This document shows positions 1 to 8,585 of a stretch of DNA of 64,000 bases, piece by piece; positions within the stretch are counted from its first letter, which is position 1; every line of letters starts with the position of its first letter. A model generated the notes under the pieces. It was not told where the DNA came from and searched no databases. It saw only the letters and a program-made list of their open reading frames with translations. Both the position numbers and the translations under genes were made by a program. Origin of the DNA: Betaproteobacteria bacterium (GTDB taxonomy: Bacteria > Pseudomonadota > Gammaproteobacteria > Burkholderiales > Burkholderiaceae_D); the NCBI GenBank assembly GCA_025362735.1, contig JANYFL010000009.1:1-64000 (forward strand). Direction: 5' to 3'.

Positions 1-186
1 TTGCAGGTACATGGCCAGCCGCTCCAGGCCGTAGGTAATTTCGCCGGTGATGGGCTTGCAGTCGATGCCGCCAACCTGCTGGAAGTAGGTGAACTGCGTG
101 ACTTCCAGCAAGTCGGCGGCATCGACTGCAAGCCCATCACCGGCGAAATTACCTACGGACTGGAGCGGCTCGCGATGTATCTGCAA
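1..186. repeat. Fold-back (inverted) duplication of a glyQ segment at the contig end
   Basis: Bases 1-86 are the reverse complement of 101-186, around a 14-base loop (87-100). On the minus strand the left arm encodes the GlyQ stretch [13 protein letters not shown] and onward, the same residues the right arm encodes on the plus strand. The arms differ at six positions, all third codon bases, so the encoded protein is identical. The junction lies at a natural short inverted repeat in glyQ (TGGAAGT ... ACTTCCA). This looks like an assembly or amplification chimera joining two strains rather than a biological element. Confidence 0.85.
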
Positions 187-597
187 GGTGTCGACAACGT
201 CTACAAACTCAAGTGGACTGACGACCTCACATACGGCGATGTCTACCTGCAAAACGAACAGGAACAGTCGGCCTATAACTTCGAGCACAGCAATGTCGAG
301 TTTCTGCTGACCGCCTTCACCGCACACGAAGGCAATGCCAAACACCTGATGGAACAAAAGCTCGCCCTGCCCGCTTACGAGCAAGTGCTCAAGGCCGCGC
401 ACACCTTCAATCTGCTCGACGCACGCGGTGCCATCAGCGTGACCGAGCGCGCCGCATACATTGGCCGTATTCGTAACCTTGCGCGTAGTGTCGCTGCGAG
501 CTATCTCGACAGCCGCGCCCGTCTCGGTTTCCCAATGGCACCGAAAGCCTGGGCCGATGAAATCATCGCACAACTCGAACAAAAGAAAGCTGCATGA
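103..597 (+). CDS. glyQ: Glycyl-tRNA synthetase alpha subunit, 5'-truncated
   Basis: GlyQ pairs with GlyS as the alpha2-beta2 bacterial glycyl-tRNA synthetase, and the alpha subunit carries the class II catalytic core. Only the C-terminal 164 residues or so are present, of a usual length near 300. Genuine homology starts at [19 protein letters not shown] (F at 103) and continues through [15 protein letters not shown] and the C-terminal helices with [15 protein letters not shown]-like sequence. The frame stays open back to base 1, but residues before 103 translate the fold-back copy and are not GlyQ. The stop overlaps the glyS start (ATGATGA), so the two genes are translationally coupled. Confidence 0.93.
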   Translation, partial: FQQVGGIDCKPITGEITYGLERLAMYLQGVDNVYKLKWTDDLTYGDVYLQNEQEQSAYNFEHSNVEFLLTAFTAHEGNAKHLMEQKLALPAYEQVLKAAHTFNLLDARGAISVTERAAYIGRIRNLARSVAASYLDSRARLGFPMAPKAWADEIIAQLEQKKAA

Positions 598-2696
598 TGA
601 CGACGAAGAATTTGCTGGTTGAATTATTTGTTGAGGAATTACCACCCAAGGCGCTGCAGATGCTGGGGGAATCCTTTGCCAATGGGGTGTTAAAAGGTTT
701 AAATCTATGTCACTTGATAACTCACGCCCCCGGCATGAGATTTTTTGCCAGCCCTAGGCGGCTCGCCGTATTTATCCCTAATGTTGAAGAAAATGCGCAA
801 GGCCGTAATGACCCAATCAAATTGATGCCGGTCAGCATCGGCTTGGATGCTACGGGCAACGCTACACCTGCTTTACTTAAAAAACTATCTAGTCTCGGTG
901 CTGATGCCAGTGCCGTGCCTCAACTCAGGCGTCAAATGGATGGTAAAGCTGAGGCTTTATTTTTCGATCGCGTTGTATCTGGAGACACATTAAAGGATGG
1001 CCTTCAGAAAACACTCAAGGAAGCGCTCACGAAACTACCCATCCCCAAAGTCATGCAGTATCAACTTGCCGATGGTTGGACCAGTGTCAACTTCGTAAGG
1101 CCTGCGCATGGGCTTGTTGCTCTGCACGGGGAAGATATCGTCCCGGTACAGGTGTTAGGTCTAACCGCAGGACGCAACACACATGGCCATCGCTTCGAAG
1201 CCCGCGTTGATCCCATCGTTCTCAAGGATGCAGACAGCTACGCTGCGCAGCTCGAAACCGAAGGAGCGGTAATCGCCAGCTTTGCCAAACGACGTGCCGA
1301 TATTGAACGCCAGTTGAAGGATGCTGCAACCAAAATAGGAAGCACACCGATTCATGACGAGGCCTTGCTCGATGAAGTGACCGCACTGGTCGAGCGCCCC
1401 AACGTTTTGATTTGTCAGTTCGAAAAGGAATTTCTCGAAGTCCCGCAGGAATGCCTGATCCTGACGATGAAGGCCAATCAGAAATACTTCCCGCTGCTCG
1501 ATGCCCAAGGCAAACTCACCAATCAATTTCTGGTCGTCAGCAACATCAGCCCCGCCGATCCGAGCCGCGTCATTGAAGGTAACGAACGCGTGGTGCGTCC
1601 GCGCCTGGCCGATGCCAAGTTCTTTTTCGATCAGGATCGCAAGAAAAAACTTGAAGATCGCGTGGCGGGTCTGGACAAGGTGGTCTATCACAACAAGCTT
1701 GGTACTCAAGGTGAGCGCAGTCTCAAGGTAAAGCAGATTGCGATCATGATTGCTGGCATGCTTAACAAATCAGGCCTCGAAAAGCAGGTCGGCACCGCTG
1801 CAGCCCTGGCCAAGACGGATCTGCTGACCGACATGGTTGGCGAATTCCCAGAACTGCAAGGCATCATGGGTCGTTACTACGCGCTCAACGATGGATTGAG
1901 CATTGAAATCGCCGATGCGATTGAAGACCACTACAAACCTCGCTTCGCTGGTGACAGCCTGCCACGCAATCAGGTGGGTCTGGTCGTTGCCCTGGCTGAC
2001 AAGCTTGAAACTCTGGTCGGGCTGTTTGGCATTGGTCAAATCCCGACTGGTGATAAAGATCCCTTTGCCCTGCGTCGTCATGCGCTCGGTGTAATTCGCA
2101 TCCTGATGGAATGTGATTTACCGCTAAATCTTGATGAGCTGTTGTTCGCAGCTGCTGGGGTTCGTGGATTTTCCGAGTCAGTTTGGCAAGCGGTGAGCAC
2201 GTTCATGTTTGAACGCTTGACTGGCCTGTTACGTGAACAAGGTTATTCAGTGCAAGAAGTCGATGCAGTAGTCTCACAACGTCCACAACGTCTCGGAGAT
2301 ATCCCCCGACGTCTCGTAGCTGTGCGTGCGTTCTCATCCCTGCCTGAAGCGACATCACTCGCTGCGGCCAATAAGCGGGTTGGTAATATTCTGAAGAAAA
2401 GTGATGCGCCGGTTTCAACAAACGTCAATGAATCCCTACCGATGGAAGAAGCTGAACGTCATTTGCATGGCGCATTGAAAAACGTTGCACCGCTTGCTGA
2501 TTCACTTTTCCATAACGGCGAATATGCCGCTTCGTTGCGTGAACTGGCCGTGCTTAAGGGTCCGGTTGATGCTTTCTTCGATTCGGTGATGGTCAATGCG
2601 GACGACCCGGCCATTCGTGCCAATCGTCTCGGTTTATTGGCACAATTGCATGCCGCGATGAACCGCGTGGCAGATTTGTCTAAACTGGCCGCATGA
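594..2696 (+). CDS. glyS: Glycyl-tRNA synthetase beta subunit
   Basis: Full-length 700-residue beta subunit, the usual size, which binds and positions tRNA-Gly for the alpha subunit. It begins [21 protein letters not shown], the conserved GlyS N-terminus, and carries the HD-like region around [17 protein letters not shown] and a C-terminal DALR-type anticodon-binding region. The start ATG at 594 overlaps the glyQ stop. By eye, codon use in roughly 650-1050 and 2100-2500 is richer in A/T third bases than the middle of the gene. That could be recombination between relatives or simple drift. Confidence 0.97.
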   Translation: MMTTKNLLVELFVEELPPKALQMLGESFANGVLKGLNLCHLITHAPGMRFFASPRRLAVFIPNVEENAQGRNDPIKLMPVSIGLDATGNATPALLKKLSSLGADASAVPQLRRQMDGKAEALFFDRVVSGDTLKDGLQKTLKEALTKLPIPKVMQYQLADGWTSVNFVRPAHGLVALHGEDIVPVQVLGLTAGRNTHGHRFEARVDPIVLKDADSYAAQLETEGAVIASFAKRRADIERQLKDAATKIGSTPIHDEALLDEVTALVERPNVLICQFEKEFLEVPQECLILTMKANQKYFPLLDAQGKLTNQFLVVSNISPADPSRVIEGNERVVRPRLADAKFFFDQDRKKKLEDRVAGLDKVVYHNKLGTQGERSLKVKQIAIMIAGMLNKSGLEKQVGTAAALAKTDLLTDMVGEFPELQGIMGRYYALNDGLSIEIADAIEDHYKPRFAGDSLPRNQVGLVVALADKLETLVGLFGIGQIPTGDKDPFALRRHALGVIRILMECDLPLNLDELLFAAAGVRGFSESVWQAVSTFMFERLTGLLREQGYSVQEVDAVVSQRPQRLGDIPRRLVAVRAFSSLPEATSLAAANKRVGNILKKSDAPVSTNVNESLPMEEAERHLHGALKNVAPLADSLFHNGEYAASLRELAVLKGPVDAFFDSVMVNADDPAIRANRLGLLAQLHAAMNRVADLSKLAA

Positions 2697-2705
2697 ACAC
2701 AAACA

Positions 2706-2799
2706 CTGTCATGCTGAGCAACGCGAAGCATCTCAGTTGTGCAATGACTGCCGACGGTCTTGTGAAACCTGAGGTGCTTCGTTTCACTCAGCATGACAG
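2706..2799. repeat. Intergenic imperfect palindrome (TCATGCTGAG type)
   Basis: The gap between glyS and gmhB is filled by an inverted repeat. CTGTCATGCTGAG at 2706-2718 is perfectly complementary to CTCAGCATGACAG at 2787-2799, and an inner pair (CGAAGCATCTCAG with CTGAGGTGCTTCG) extends the stem. No T-run follows, so it is more like a dispersed intergenic repeat than a rho-independent terminator. Its right end sits 40 bases before the chosen gmhB start. Confidence 0.7.
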
Positions 2800-2838
2800 A
2801 CGTAGTTGTTTGAATCACGCAACTTTATCGGAGCCGCT

Positions 2839-3387
2839 TTGAAACTCGTCATCCTCGACCGCGACGGCGTTATCAATTACGACAGCGACCAGTACATCAA
2901 GTCGCCGGAGGAATGGACGCCTTTGCCGGGCAGTCTGGAGGCCATTGCGCTCCTGAACCAGAACGGATTCCGCATTGCCGTGGCAACCAACCAGTCCGGT
3001 ATCGGACGCGGGCTGTTTGACATGAATGCGCTGAACGCAATGCACGCCAAAATGCATAAAGCGCTTGCGACGATGGGCGGACACGTCGATGCCGTGTTCT
3101 TCTGTCCTCACACGCCGGAAGATGGATGCGATTGCCGCAAGCCGAAGCCAGGCCTGTTTTATCAAATTGCCGATCGCTTCGGAATTGATCTGAAAGAAGT
3201 GACGATGGTCGGTGATTCGCATCGCGATCTGCAAGCCGGAGCAGCGGCAGGTTGCACACCGATGCTGGTACGGACCGGCAAAGGTCTGAAAACACTTGAG
3301 CGCGAAGATCTGCCCTTGAATACCCAAGTCTTTGATGACCTCGCAGCTGCCGCCAAACATATCATCGCTGCATCGAAGAGCGCTTAA
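2839..3387 (+). CDS. gmhB: D-glycero-beta-D-manno-heptose 1,7-bisphosphate 7-phosphatase
   Basis: HAD-superfamily phosphatase that removes the C7 phosphate during ADP-heptose synthesis for the LPS inner core. Visible motifs are the nucleophile DRDGVIN near the N-terminus, TNQSGIGRG, the zinc-binding Cys cluster in CPHTPEDGCDCRKPKPG, and GDSHRDLQAG. I chose TTG at 2839, preceded by GGAG at 2830-2833, because it gives the family N-terminus MKLVILDRDGVIN and 182 residues. An upstream in-frame TTG at 2806 adds 11 residues without homology and abuts the palindromic repeat. It lies 18 bases from plsC. Confidence 0.93.
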   Translation: MKLVILDRDGVINYDSDQYIKSPEEWTPLPGSLEAIALLNQNGFRIAVATNQSGIGRGLFDMNALNAMHAKMHKALATMGGHVDAVFFCPHTPEDGCDCRKPKPGLFYQIADRFGIDLKEVTMVGDSHRDLQAGAAAGCTPMLVRTGKGLKTLEREDLPLNTQVFDDLAAAAKHIIAASKSA

Positions 3388-3404
3388 GGATACGTAAAAA
3401 GCCT

Positions 3405-4154
3405 ATGCTCTTTCTGCGTTCTCTGGCTTTTGCAATCATCATCGCGGTCGCAACGATGATCTGGGCCACACTCTGCTTCCTGTTTGCACCCCTGCCCTAT
3501 CCCCAGCGTTATTACATGACCACGCGCTGGTGTGTGTTTTACATCTGGGCCAGTCGCGTGATTTGCGGGATTCGTCATCGTGTCATTGGCATGGAGAATT
3601 TTCCGGATGCGCCAGTGATCATGCTGTCCAAGCATCAGTCTTCATGGGAAACAGTGTTCTACACGATTCTGCCGCCACGTCCGCTGGTGTTTGTGTTCAA
3701 GCGCGAGCTCTTGTGGATTCCATTTTTTGGCTGGGGCATCGGATTGCTGCGGATGATTTCGATTGATCGAAGCAAAGCACGTGATGCGTTTGAGAGCGTA
3801 GTCGAACAAGGCAAGCGCCGTCTGGCCGATGGTCAATGGATCATCATGTTTCCCGAAGGCACGCGTATTCCGGTCGGCAAGCAGGGTAAATACAGAACAG
3901 GTGGCACGCGTCTCGCCATCCGCACCAATGCTTTGGTCGTCCCCATCGCTGTGAATGCCGGCGAGTTTTCACCCAAGAACAGTTTCATCAAAAAACCCGG
4001 CCTGATTACGGTTTCCATTGGCAAGCCGATTTCGCCTGAAGGTGAAACGCCGGATTCGATGATGGACAAGGTCGAAAGCTGGATCGAGGGTGAGATGCGC
4101 CGTATCAGCCCTCATATCTACAGCAAGGAAGATGCGATTCAAGGTTTGTCTTAA
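3405..4154 (+). CDS. plsC: 1-acyl-sn-glycerol-3-phosphate acyltransferase
   Basis: Makes phosphatidic acid by acylating lysophosphatidate at the inner membrane. The 249-residue protein has an N-terminal membrane segment (about residues 5-28). Its acyltransferase block reads KHQSSWET (His-x4-acid motif, with Glu in the acidic place), followed by FPEGTRIPVG and VPIAVNAG. It lies in the conserved gmhB-plsC-ygjP-gloA group. A start at ATG 3405 is supported by AAGGA about 13 bases upstream. Confidence 0.93.
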   Translation: MLFLRSLAFAIIIAVATMIWATLCFLFAPLPYPQRYYMTTRWCVFYIWASRVICGIRHRVIGMENFPDAPVIMLSKHQSSWETVFYTILPPRPLVFVFKRELLWIPFFGWGIGLLRMISIDRSKARDAFESVVEQGKRRLADGQWIIMFPEGTRIPVGKQGKYRTGGTRLAIRTNALVVPIAVNAGEFSPKNSFIKKPGLITVSIGKPISPEGETPDSMMDKVESWIEGEMRRISPHIYSKEDAIQGLS

Positions 4155-4166
4155 GATCGCGTAGCC

Positions 4167-4997
4167 ATGACAAGAAAATCAAACCCCGCTTCGTCCTTTC
4201 TTCAACAATTGGGCTTGCAGTTTGAACTTCCTTTTTTCAGGCGCGAAGAACCTCCCGCCGCTCCAGTCAAAGAGACCAGTGACAAGCGCCGCCTGATTCA
4301 ATGTGGTAGCCAGATTCTTGAATATGGCTTGCGCCGCTCACGGCGTAAAAGCATTGGTTTTGTCATTGATGAAAATGGCTTGATGGTCACCGCGCCTCGC
4401 TGGGTCAGTCTAAGCGAAATCGAATCCGCCATCCGTGAAAAGCAGCGCTGGATTTTCGCCAAGCTAGTCGAGATGCGCGATCACCGGCGTGCGGTTCCCA
4501 AAGTGGATTGGTGCGATGGTGGAACCCTGCCTTATTTCGGTGCTCCGCTGACCTTGAGAATCCGCACCGAGTCGAAACGCAGTGCCGTTCACTTCGATGC
4601 AGATACCCGCGAATTGCACTTGCCACTCTGCTCAACAGCTCAACAGATAAAGGACCGTGCGCAGGCCTGGCTGCAAAATGAAGTCAAACGCGTCTTCGCT
4701 GAACGTCTGGATTTTTATGCGCCGCGTCTTGGTGTGAGCTATCGTCAGTTCCGGTTGTCATCGGCACGCACACGCTGGGGTTCGTGCAGCGCCGATGGCC
4801 GCATTCTGCTCAACTGGCGGCTGGTGCATTTCCCGATGTCGTCGATTGATTATGTGGTGGCCCATGAACTCGCCCATCTGAAAGAAATGAACCACGGCCC
4901 GCGTTTCTGGCAGACCGTTGCAGACGTGTTTCCGGAGTTTGAATCGGAGCGGGATTATTTGAAAAATCCGCCGCCGGAATTGTTGCCGAAACTCTAA
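4167..4997 (+). CDS. YgjP/SprT-like zinc metallopeptidase (DUF45)
   Basis: 276-residue protein of the YgjP family (M48-type metal-dependent hydrolases). The C-terminal catalytic block reads RWGSCSADGRILLNWRL, then VVAHELAHLKEMNHGPRFW. It contains the HELAH zinc site and the second His in the NH.PRFW motif typical of this family. The first 40 residues or so are low in homology and charged. The exact substrate of the family is not settled. It follows plsC by 12 bases and is probably in the same transcript. Confidence 0.85.
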   Translation: MTRKSNPASSFLQQLGLQFELPFFRREEPPAAPVKETSDKRRLIQCGSQILEYGLRRSRRKSIGFVIDENGLMVTAPRWVSLSEIESAIREKQRWIFAKLVEMRDHRRAVPKVDWCDGGTLPYFGAPLTLRIRTESKRSAVHFDADTRELHLPLCSTAQQIKDRAQAWLQNEVKRVFAERLDFYAPRLGVSYRQFRLSSARTRWGSCSADGRILLNWRLVHFPMSSIDYVVAHELAHLKEMNHGPRFWQTVADVFPEFESERDYLKNPPPELLPKL

Positions 4998-5028
4998 GGA
5001 ACCGTTCATGCAATCTGTGCGTCTCTGC

Positions 5029-5070
5029 TCCGTTTGTCCTGAGTGTCGCGTAGCGACGTATCTAAGGACA
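5029..5070. repeat. Palindromic intergenic repeat, CCTGAG family (degenerate copy)
   Basis: TTGTCCTGAG followed by an inner TGTCGC/GCGACG hairpin and closing AAGGACAA forms a self-complementary element. It resembles the better-preserved copies at 7436-7480, 18402-18462, 25569-25627 and 26257-26391 (core TCCTGAGTA ... TATCGAAGG). Confidence 0.6.
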
Positions 5071-5102
5071 ACTCGCGAGGAATAATTATTCGCAATCTAC
5101 CG

Positions 5103-5182
5103 GCCCCCATCCCCACCTTCCCCCAGCGGGGGAAGGAGCTTCAATCCCCTCCCCCACTGGGGGAGGGTTAGGGTAGGGGCCA
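5103..5182. repeat. C/G-rich intergenic palindromic repeat (CCCTCCCCC type)
   Basis: Nested palindromes of the form CCCCCATCCCCACCTTCCCC ... GGGGAAGG and CCCCTCCCCCACTGGGGGAGG fill the space before gloA. The same family recurs at 7311-7410. The element ends about 30 bases before the gloA start, and the gloA ribosome site AAAGGAG lies outside it. Confidence 0.7.
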
Positions 5183-5212
5183 CCGCCAAATTCAGAAAAA
5201 GGAGTAACTGCA

Positions 5213-5602
5213 ATGAGAATCCTCCACACCATGCTGCGCGTCGGCAATCTTGAACGCTCGATTGATTTCTACACCAACATTCTCGGCATGAAACTGTTGC
5301 GCACGCGCGATGTACCCGATTACAAATACACCCTCGCCTTTGTTGGCTATGGCACCAACCCCGACCACGCCGAACTGGAATTGACCTATAACTACGGCGT
5401 AGAAGAATATGAACTAGGCAGCGCCTACGGCCATATCGCTTTGGCCGTACCGGATGTCAAAGCGGCTTGTGATCGGATCAAGACGGCAGGAGGCAAGGTC
5501 ACGCGTGAAGCGGGGCCGGTCAAAGGCGGAACGACGGTGATTGCTTTTGTGGAAGACCCGGATGGTTACAAGATTGAGTTGATTGAGAGAGGATTGGATT
5601 GA
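5213..5602 (+). CDS. gloA: Lactoylglutathione lyase (glyoxalase I)
   Basis: Glyoxalase I isomerises the methylglyoxal-glutathione hemithioacetal to S-lactoylglutathione in the cytosol. The 129-residue protein matches the short bacterial Ni-type enzyme: [20 protein letters not shown] at the N-terminus (metal-ligand His5), LELTYNYG (Glu ligand), YGHIALAV (His ligand) and a terminal [14 protein letters not shown] (Glu ligand). All four metal-ligand positions are present. AAAGGAG precedes the ATG. It is the last gene of the conserved gly-gmhB-plsC block. Confidence 0.95.
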   Translation: MRILHTMLRVGNLERSIDFYTNILGMKLLRTRDVPDYKYTLAFVGYGTNPDHAELELTYNYGVEEYELGSAYGHIALAVPDVKAACDRIKTAGGKVTREAGPVKGGTTVIAFVEDPDGYKIELIERGLD

Positions 5603-5665
5603 GGATGTTCTACCATCCTCGATTTAATTTGCCGCCCTAAGTCTAGCCAGTTCACCACTTAAAAA

Positions 5666-6439
5666 ATGACCTTCTCCGAAAAGAAATTTACATACGGTCC
5701 TGTGTACGTTGTGCGAGGAAAGCACAAAGGGCGAATTGGAAATCTTGACGACGACACAATCCATAGAAAAGCAGTTCATGGAATTGTTAAGTTTGCGCAT
5801 CCGCTGATTTCGCCAGGTTACAGCCTTATTCCTATGGAGTATTTGCAACCGCCAGATACGCAGCAACTAATCAAACGACATAATGATTTGATGACTCTGC
5901 TTTCACCATATACAGGAATCGAAGTTGAAGGACAGGAACGAATCACAACACTTGAAGAATTTTCGTACGTTACCGACCTTTTGAGTGAAAGAATGTTTGC
6001 AGCACAGTTTGAGCGGAGCCCAAGGGGAGCACAGATATTCATCTCACATTCGTCAGCAGATAAGCGTTTTGTACGCGGTCTAGCCGTCGACCTTGCTGCG
6101 TTAGGGCATCAACCTTGGTTAGACGAGTGGGAAATCTTGGTAGGTGAATCAATACCTGAAAGAATAGGTGCCGGTATTGATGATGCTGACTTCTTAATAG
6201 TGGTTCTTTCCGATAGCGCTGTTAAGTCGCGATGGGTGGAAAATGAGTGGCAGGCAAAATACTGGACAGAAGCGAACGAGCGACGGGTAACGGTACTGCC
6301 TCTATTGCTGAACGACTGTCAGATTCCGACACTGCTGCGCACAAAAAAATACGTCGACTTTCGTGATGACTACTCAGATGCACTAAAGATTTTGACAAAA
6401 TCAATAGGCCGGCACTTGGAAAAGTCCACAGATAACTAA
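5666..6439 (+). CDS. TIR-domain protein with N-terminal KOW-like segment
   Basis: 257 residues. Residues about 122-250 form a TIR domain: FISHSSADKRFVRGLA (first strand and helix), WLDEWEILVGESIPERI, DADFLIVVLSDSAVKSRWVENEW, then PLLL. In bacterial TIR NADases the catalytic Glu follows a W-x-x-x-E pattern, which here would be Glu194. Residues about 8-35 (YGPVYVVRGKHKGRIGNLDD) resemble a KOW/SH3-like fold. The middle is unassigned. The gene is visibly A/T-richer than its neighbours and separates gloA from rsmA, which are usually close, so it looks acquired. A role as an NAD-consuming immune or signalling effector is inference from the family; no partner gene is adjacent. Confidence 0.85.
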   Translation: MTFSEKKFTYGPVYVVRGKHKGRIGNLDDDTIHRKAVHGIVKFAHPLISPGYSLIPMEYLQPPDTQQLIKRHNDLMTLLSPYTGIEVEGQERITTLEEFSYVTDLLSERMFAAQFERSPRGAQIFISHSSADKRFVRGLAVDLAALGHQPWLDEWEILVGESIPERIGAGIDDADFLIVVLSDSAVKSRWVENEWQAKYWTEANERRVTVLPLLLNDCQIPTLLRTKKYVDFRDDYSDALKILTKSIGRHLEKSTDN

Positions 6440-6459
6440 GAATGGGCTGTATTCAAAAG

Positions 6460-7254
6460 CTATGAACTGCCAACCACGTTACACAACTGCACATAATCTT
6501 CCACCGCCACATCCTCAGCGCGAGCTGTCGGAATAATCCCAACTGCTTCCATTGCTGCCGCATAGTCTTTCAAAGTATTACGCAACATCTTGCGGCGTTG
6601 TGAAAATGCGGTGGCGACCAGTTTGGCGAATAGGGCTTCATCCTTCATCTTCAGATCGGACGCAGGAATCGGAATCATGCGGACAATCGCCGACGTGACT
6701 TTAGGGGGCGGATCAAAGGCTTCGGGCGGGACTTCGAACAACATTTCCATGTCGTAACGCACTTGAAGCATGACCGAGAGCCGACCGTATTCGGAATCTC
6801 CGTGCGAGGCCACCATGCGCTCGACGACTTCCTTTTGCAGCATGAAGTGCTGGTCACGAACCTGATCGGCAATCTCCATCAGATGGAACAGCAAGGGCGA
6901 AGAAATGTTGTAGGGCAGATTGCCGACCACTCTGAGGTTTTGCTGTGGCGACGTTAGCAGTTGAGCAAAGTGGAACTTGAGCGCATCAGCTTCATGCACG
7001 ACCAACTGCTCGGGCTTGAAGCGTTTGCGCAGACGCGCGACCAGATCGCGGTCGAGTTCGACGACATTCAGGGCTTGTTCCGATGACGCGGCACGTTTGG
7101 CCGCCATCAGCGGTTCAGTCAGCGCGGCCAGACCGGGGCCGATTTCGACCATGCAGTCATTGGGCTGCGGATCAATGGCACGCACGATGGCGTCGATGAC
7201 GCCGCGATCCACGAGGAAGTTCTGGCCGAAACGTTTGCGGGCGATATGTTTCAT
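6460..7254 (-). CDS. rsmA: 16S rRNA (adenine1518-N6/adenine1519-N6)-dimethyltransferase
   Basis: RsmA (KsgA) dimethylates two adjacent adenines in the 3' hairpin of 16S rRNA during 30S maturation. The 264-residue protein shows KRFGQNFL at the N-terminus, the SAM-binding [14 protein letters not shown] and the catalytic [13 protein letters not shown] motif. The C-terminal domain ends in [12 protein letters not shown] and beyond. It is the last gene of the lptD-surA-pdxA-rsmA series. A 260-base gap full of repeats separates it from pdxA, so it may be transcribed on its own. Confidence 0.96.
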   Translation of the reverse strand: MKHIARKRFGQNFLVDRGVIDAIVRAIDPQPNDCMVEIGPGLAALTEPLMAAKRAASSEQALNVVELDRDLVARLRKRFKPEQLVVHEADALKFHFAQLLTSPQQNLRVVGNLPYNISSPLLFHLMEIADQVRDQHFMLQKEVVERMVASHGDSEYGRLSVMLQVRYDMEMLFEVPPEAFDPPPKVTSAIVRMIPIPASDLKMKDEALFAKLVATAFSQRRKMLRNTLKDYAAAMEAVGIIPTARAEDVAVEDYVQLCNVVGSS

Positions 7255-7310
7255 GCGGGCTTATATGCGCTTGCTAATTCGTAAATACTCAAACTAACTG
7301 GGTTTTAAGA

Positions 7311-7410
7311 CTCCTCCCCTTTCAAGGGGAGGTTGGGTGGGGGATGGGTTTGAATGCATGCTCTAATTTTTACCCATCCCCACCCTAACCCTCCCCTTGA
7401 AAGGGAGGGA
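7311..7410. repeat. C/G-rich intergenic palindromic repeat
   Basis: CTCCTCCCCTTTCAAGGGGA at the left and a mirrored CCCTCCCCTTGAAAGGGAGG at the right enclose GGATGGG ... CCCATCCC, giving one large nested inverted repeat between rsmA and pdxA. It belongs to the same family as 5103-5182. Confidence 0.75.
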
Positions 7411-7435
7411 ATAAAAAATGTTGCCTTACGACCTG

Positions 7436-7480
7436 TCTTTCGATACACCGCACTGCGTGCGGCACTCAGGACGAACGGGG
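7436..7480. repeat. Palindromic intergenic repeat, CCTGAG family (reverse orientation)
   Basis: TCTTTCGATACACCGCACTG and GCGGCACTCAGGACGAACGG form one copy of the TTCGTCCTGAGTG ... TATCGAA element, read on the minus strand. An internal CCGCACTGCGTGCGG hairpin is visible. The rest of the rsmA-pdxA gap (7481-7514) shows nothing recognisable. Confidence 0.65.
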
Positions 7481-7514
7481 TTAGTGTGCGTGGTTTTCTG
7501 GGCCTTCGATAAGC

Positions 7515-8537
7515 TTATGTCTTCTTGATCGAATGCACCATCTTCGCCGCAACTTCAATCGCGGTGATCATGCTACCTGCATCGGCTTTGCCAGTACCTG
7601 CAACATCCAGCGCAGTGCCATGATCGACTGAGGTGCGAATGAAAGGCAAACCCAGCGTGATGTTGACGCCGCGTCCGAAGGTGGCGTACTTGAGGACGGG
7701 CAAACCCTGGTCGTGATACATGGCGAGCACGGCATCGCAATGGTCGAGGTACTTGGGTTGAAACAGGGTGTCGGCGGGATATGGGCCATGAACATCGATG
7801 CCTCGTTCCTTGGCTGCGTTCAAGGCGGGTGTGATGATTTCGATTTCTTCGCGCCCCAGATAGCCGCCCTCGCCTGCATGCGGATTCAGTCCGGTCACAA
7901 TGATGCGCGGATTGGCGATGCCGAATTTGTTTTTGAGGTCGGTATTCAGTATGGTCAAGGTCTCAAGCAGGCTTTGCAGCGTGATCGCCGCAGGGACATC
8001 ACGCAGCGCGAGATGCGTGGTCGCGAGCGCCACGCGCAGCATCTTGACGCTCTTGTCCGCCTGACTCATTTCCCTATTGCCCGCCAGCATCATGACCACA
8101 CGCGGCGTGGCGCTCTGCTCAGCGAGATATTCGGTGTGTCCTGTGAAAGCAATGCCGGCGTCGTTGATGGTGCTTTTCTGCAGCGGCGCCGTGACGATGG
8201 CATCGAACTCGCCCTTGATTGATCCTTGCAGAGCACGATCAATCAGCGCGAGCACATAGCTGCCGTTGCGAGAATCGAGTTGACCTGGAGTGCAAGCAAC
8301 AGCAAGAGAATGATGCAGGACTTCGACCACATCCGATGCGGGAATGACGGTGCTGTCATAGGCGACCAGACTAACCGGCAGCGACAGTTGCTGCACTCGC
8401 TCGCGCAGCATGTCGATATCGCCCAGCAAGATCGGACGGACGGTATTGCCACGCAGTGCTTGCGCGGCCATCAGGGAAATTTCGGGGCCGATGCCGGCGG
8501 GTTCGCCGGTGGTCACCGCAATACGGATGGACTTCAC
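7515..8537 (-). CDS. pdxA: 4-hydroxythreonine-4-phosphate dehydrogenase
   Basis: NAD-dependent enzyme of deoxyxylulose-5-phosphate-dependent pyridoxal phosphate synthesis. The 340-residue protein carries [13 protein letters not shown] at the N-terminus and metal-binding His in [22 protein letters not shown] and [12 protein letters not shown]. It ends with the [13 protein letters not shown] segment of PdxA proper. The start is GTG at 8537, 48 bases after surA. The surA-pdxA order is widespread in proteobacteria. Confidence 0.95.
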   Translation of the reverse strand: MKSIRIAVTTGEPAGIGPEISLMAAQALRGNTVRPILLGDIDMLRERVQQLSLPVSLVAYDSTVIPASDVVEVLHHSLAVACTPGQLDSRNGSYVLALIDRALQGSIKGEFDAIVTAPLQKSTINDAGIAFTGHTEYLAEQSATPRVVMMLAGNREMSQADKSVKMLRVALATTHLALRDVPAAITLQSLLETLTILNTDLKNKFGIANPRIIVTGLNPHAGEGGYLGREEIEIITPALNAAKERGIDVHGPYPADTLFQPKYLDHCDAVLAMYHDQGLPVLKYATFGRGVNITLGLPFIRTSVDHGTALDVAGTGKADAGSMITAIEVAAKMVHSIKKT

Positions 8538-8585
8538 TCAGGCACCTGCTTCAGCCGTGTGGCTCAGTGCTGTGAAGCCAAGGGA

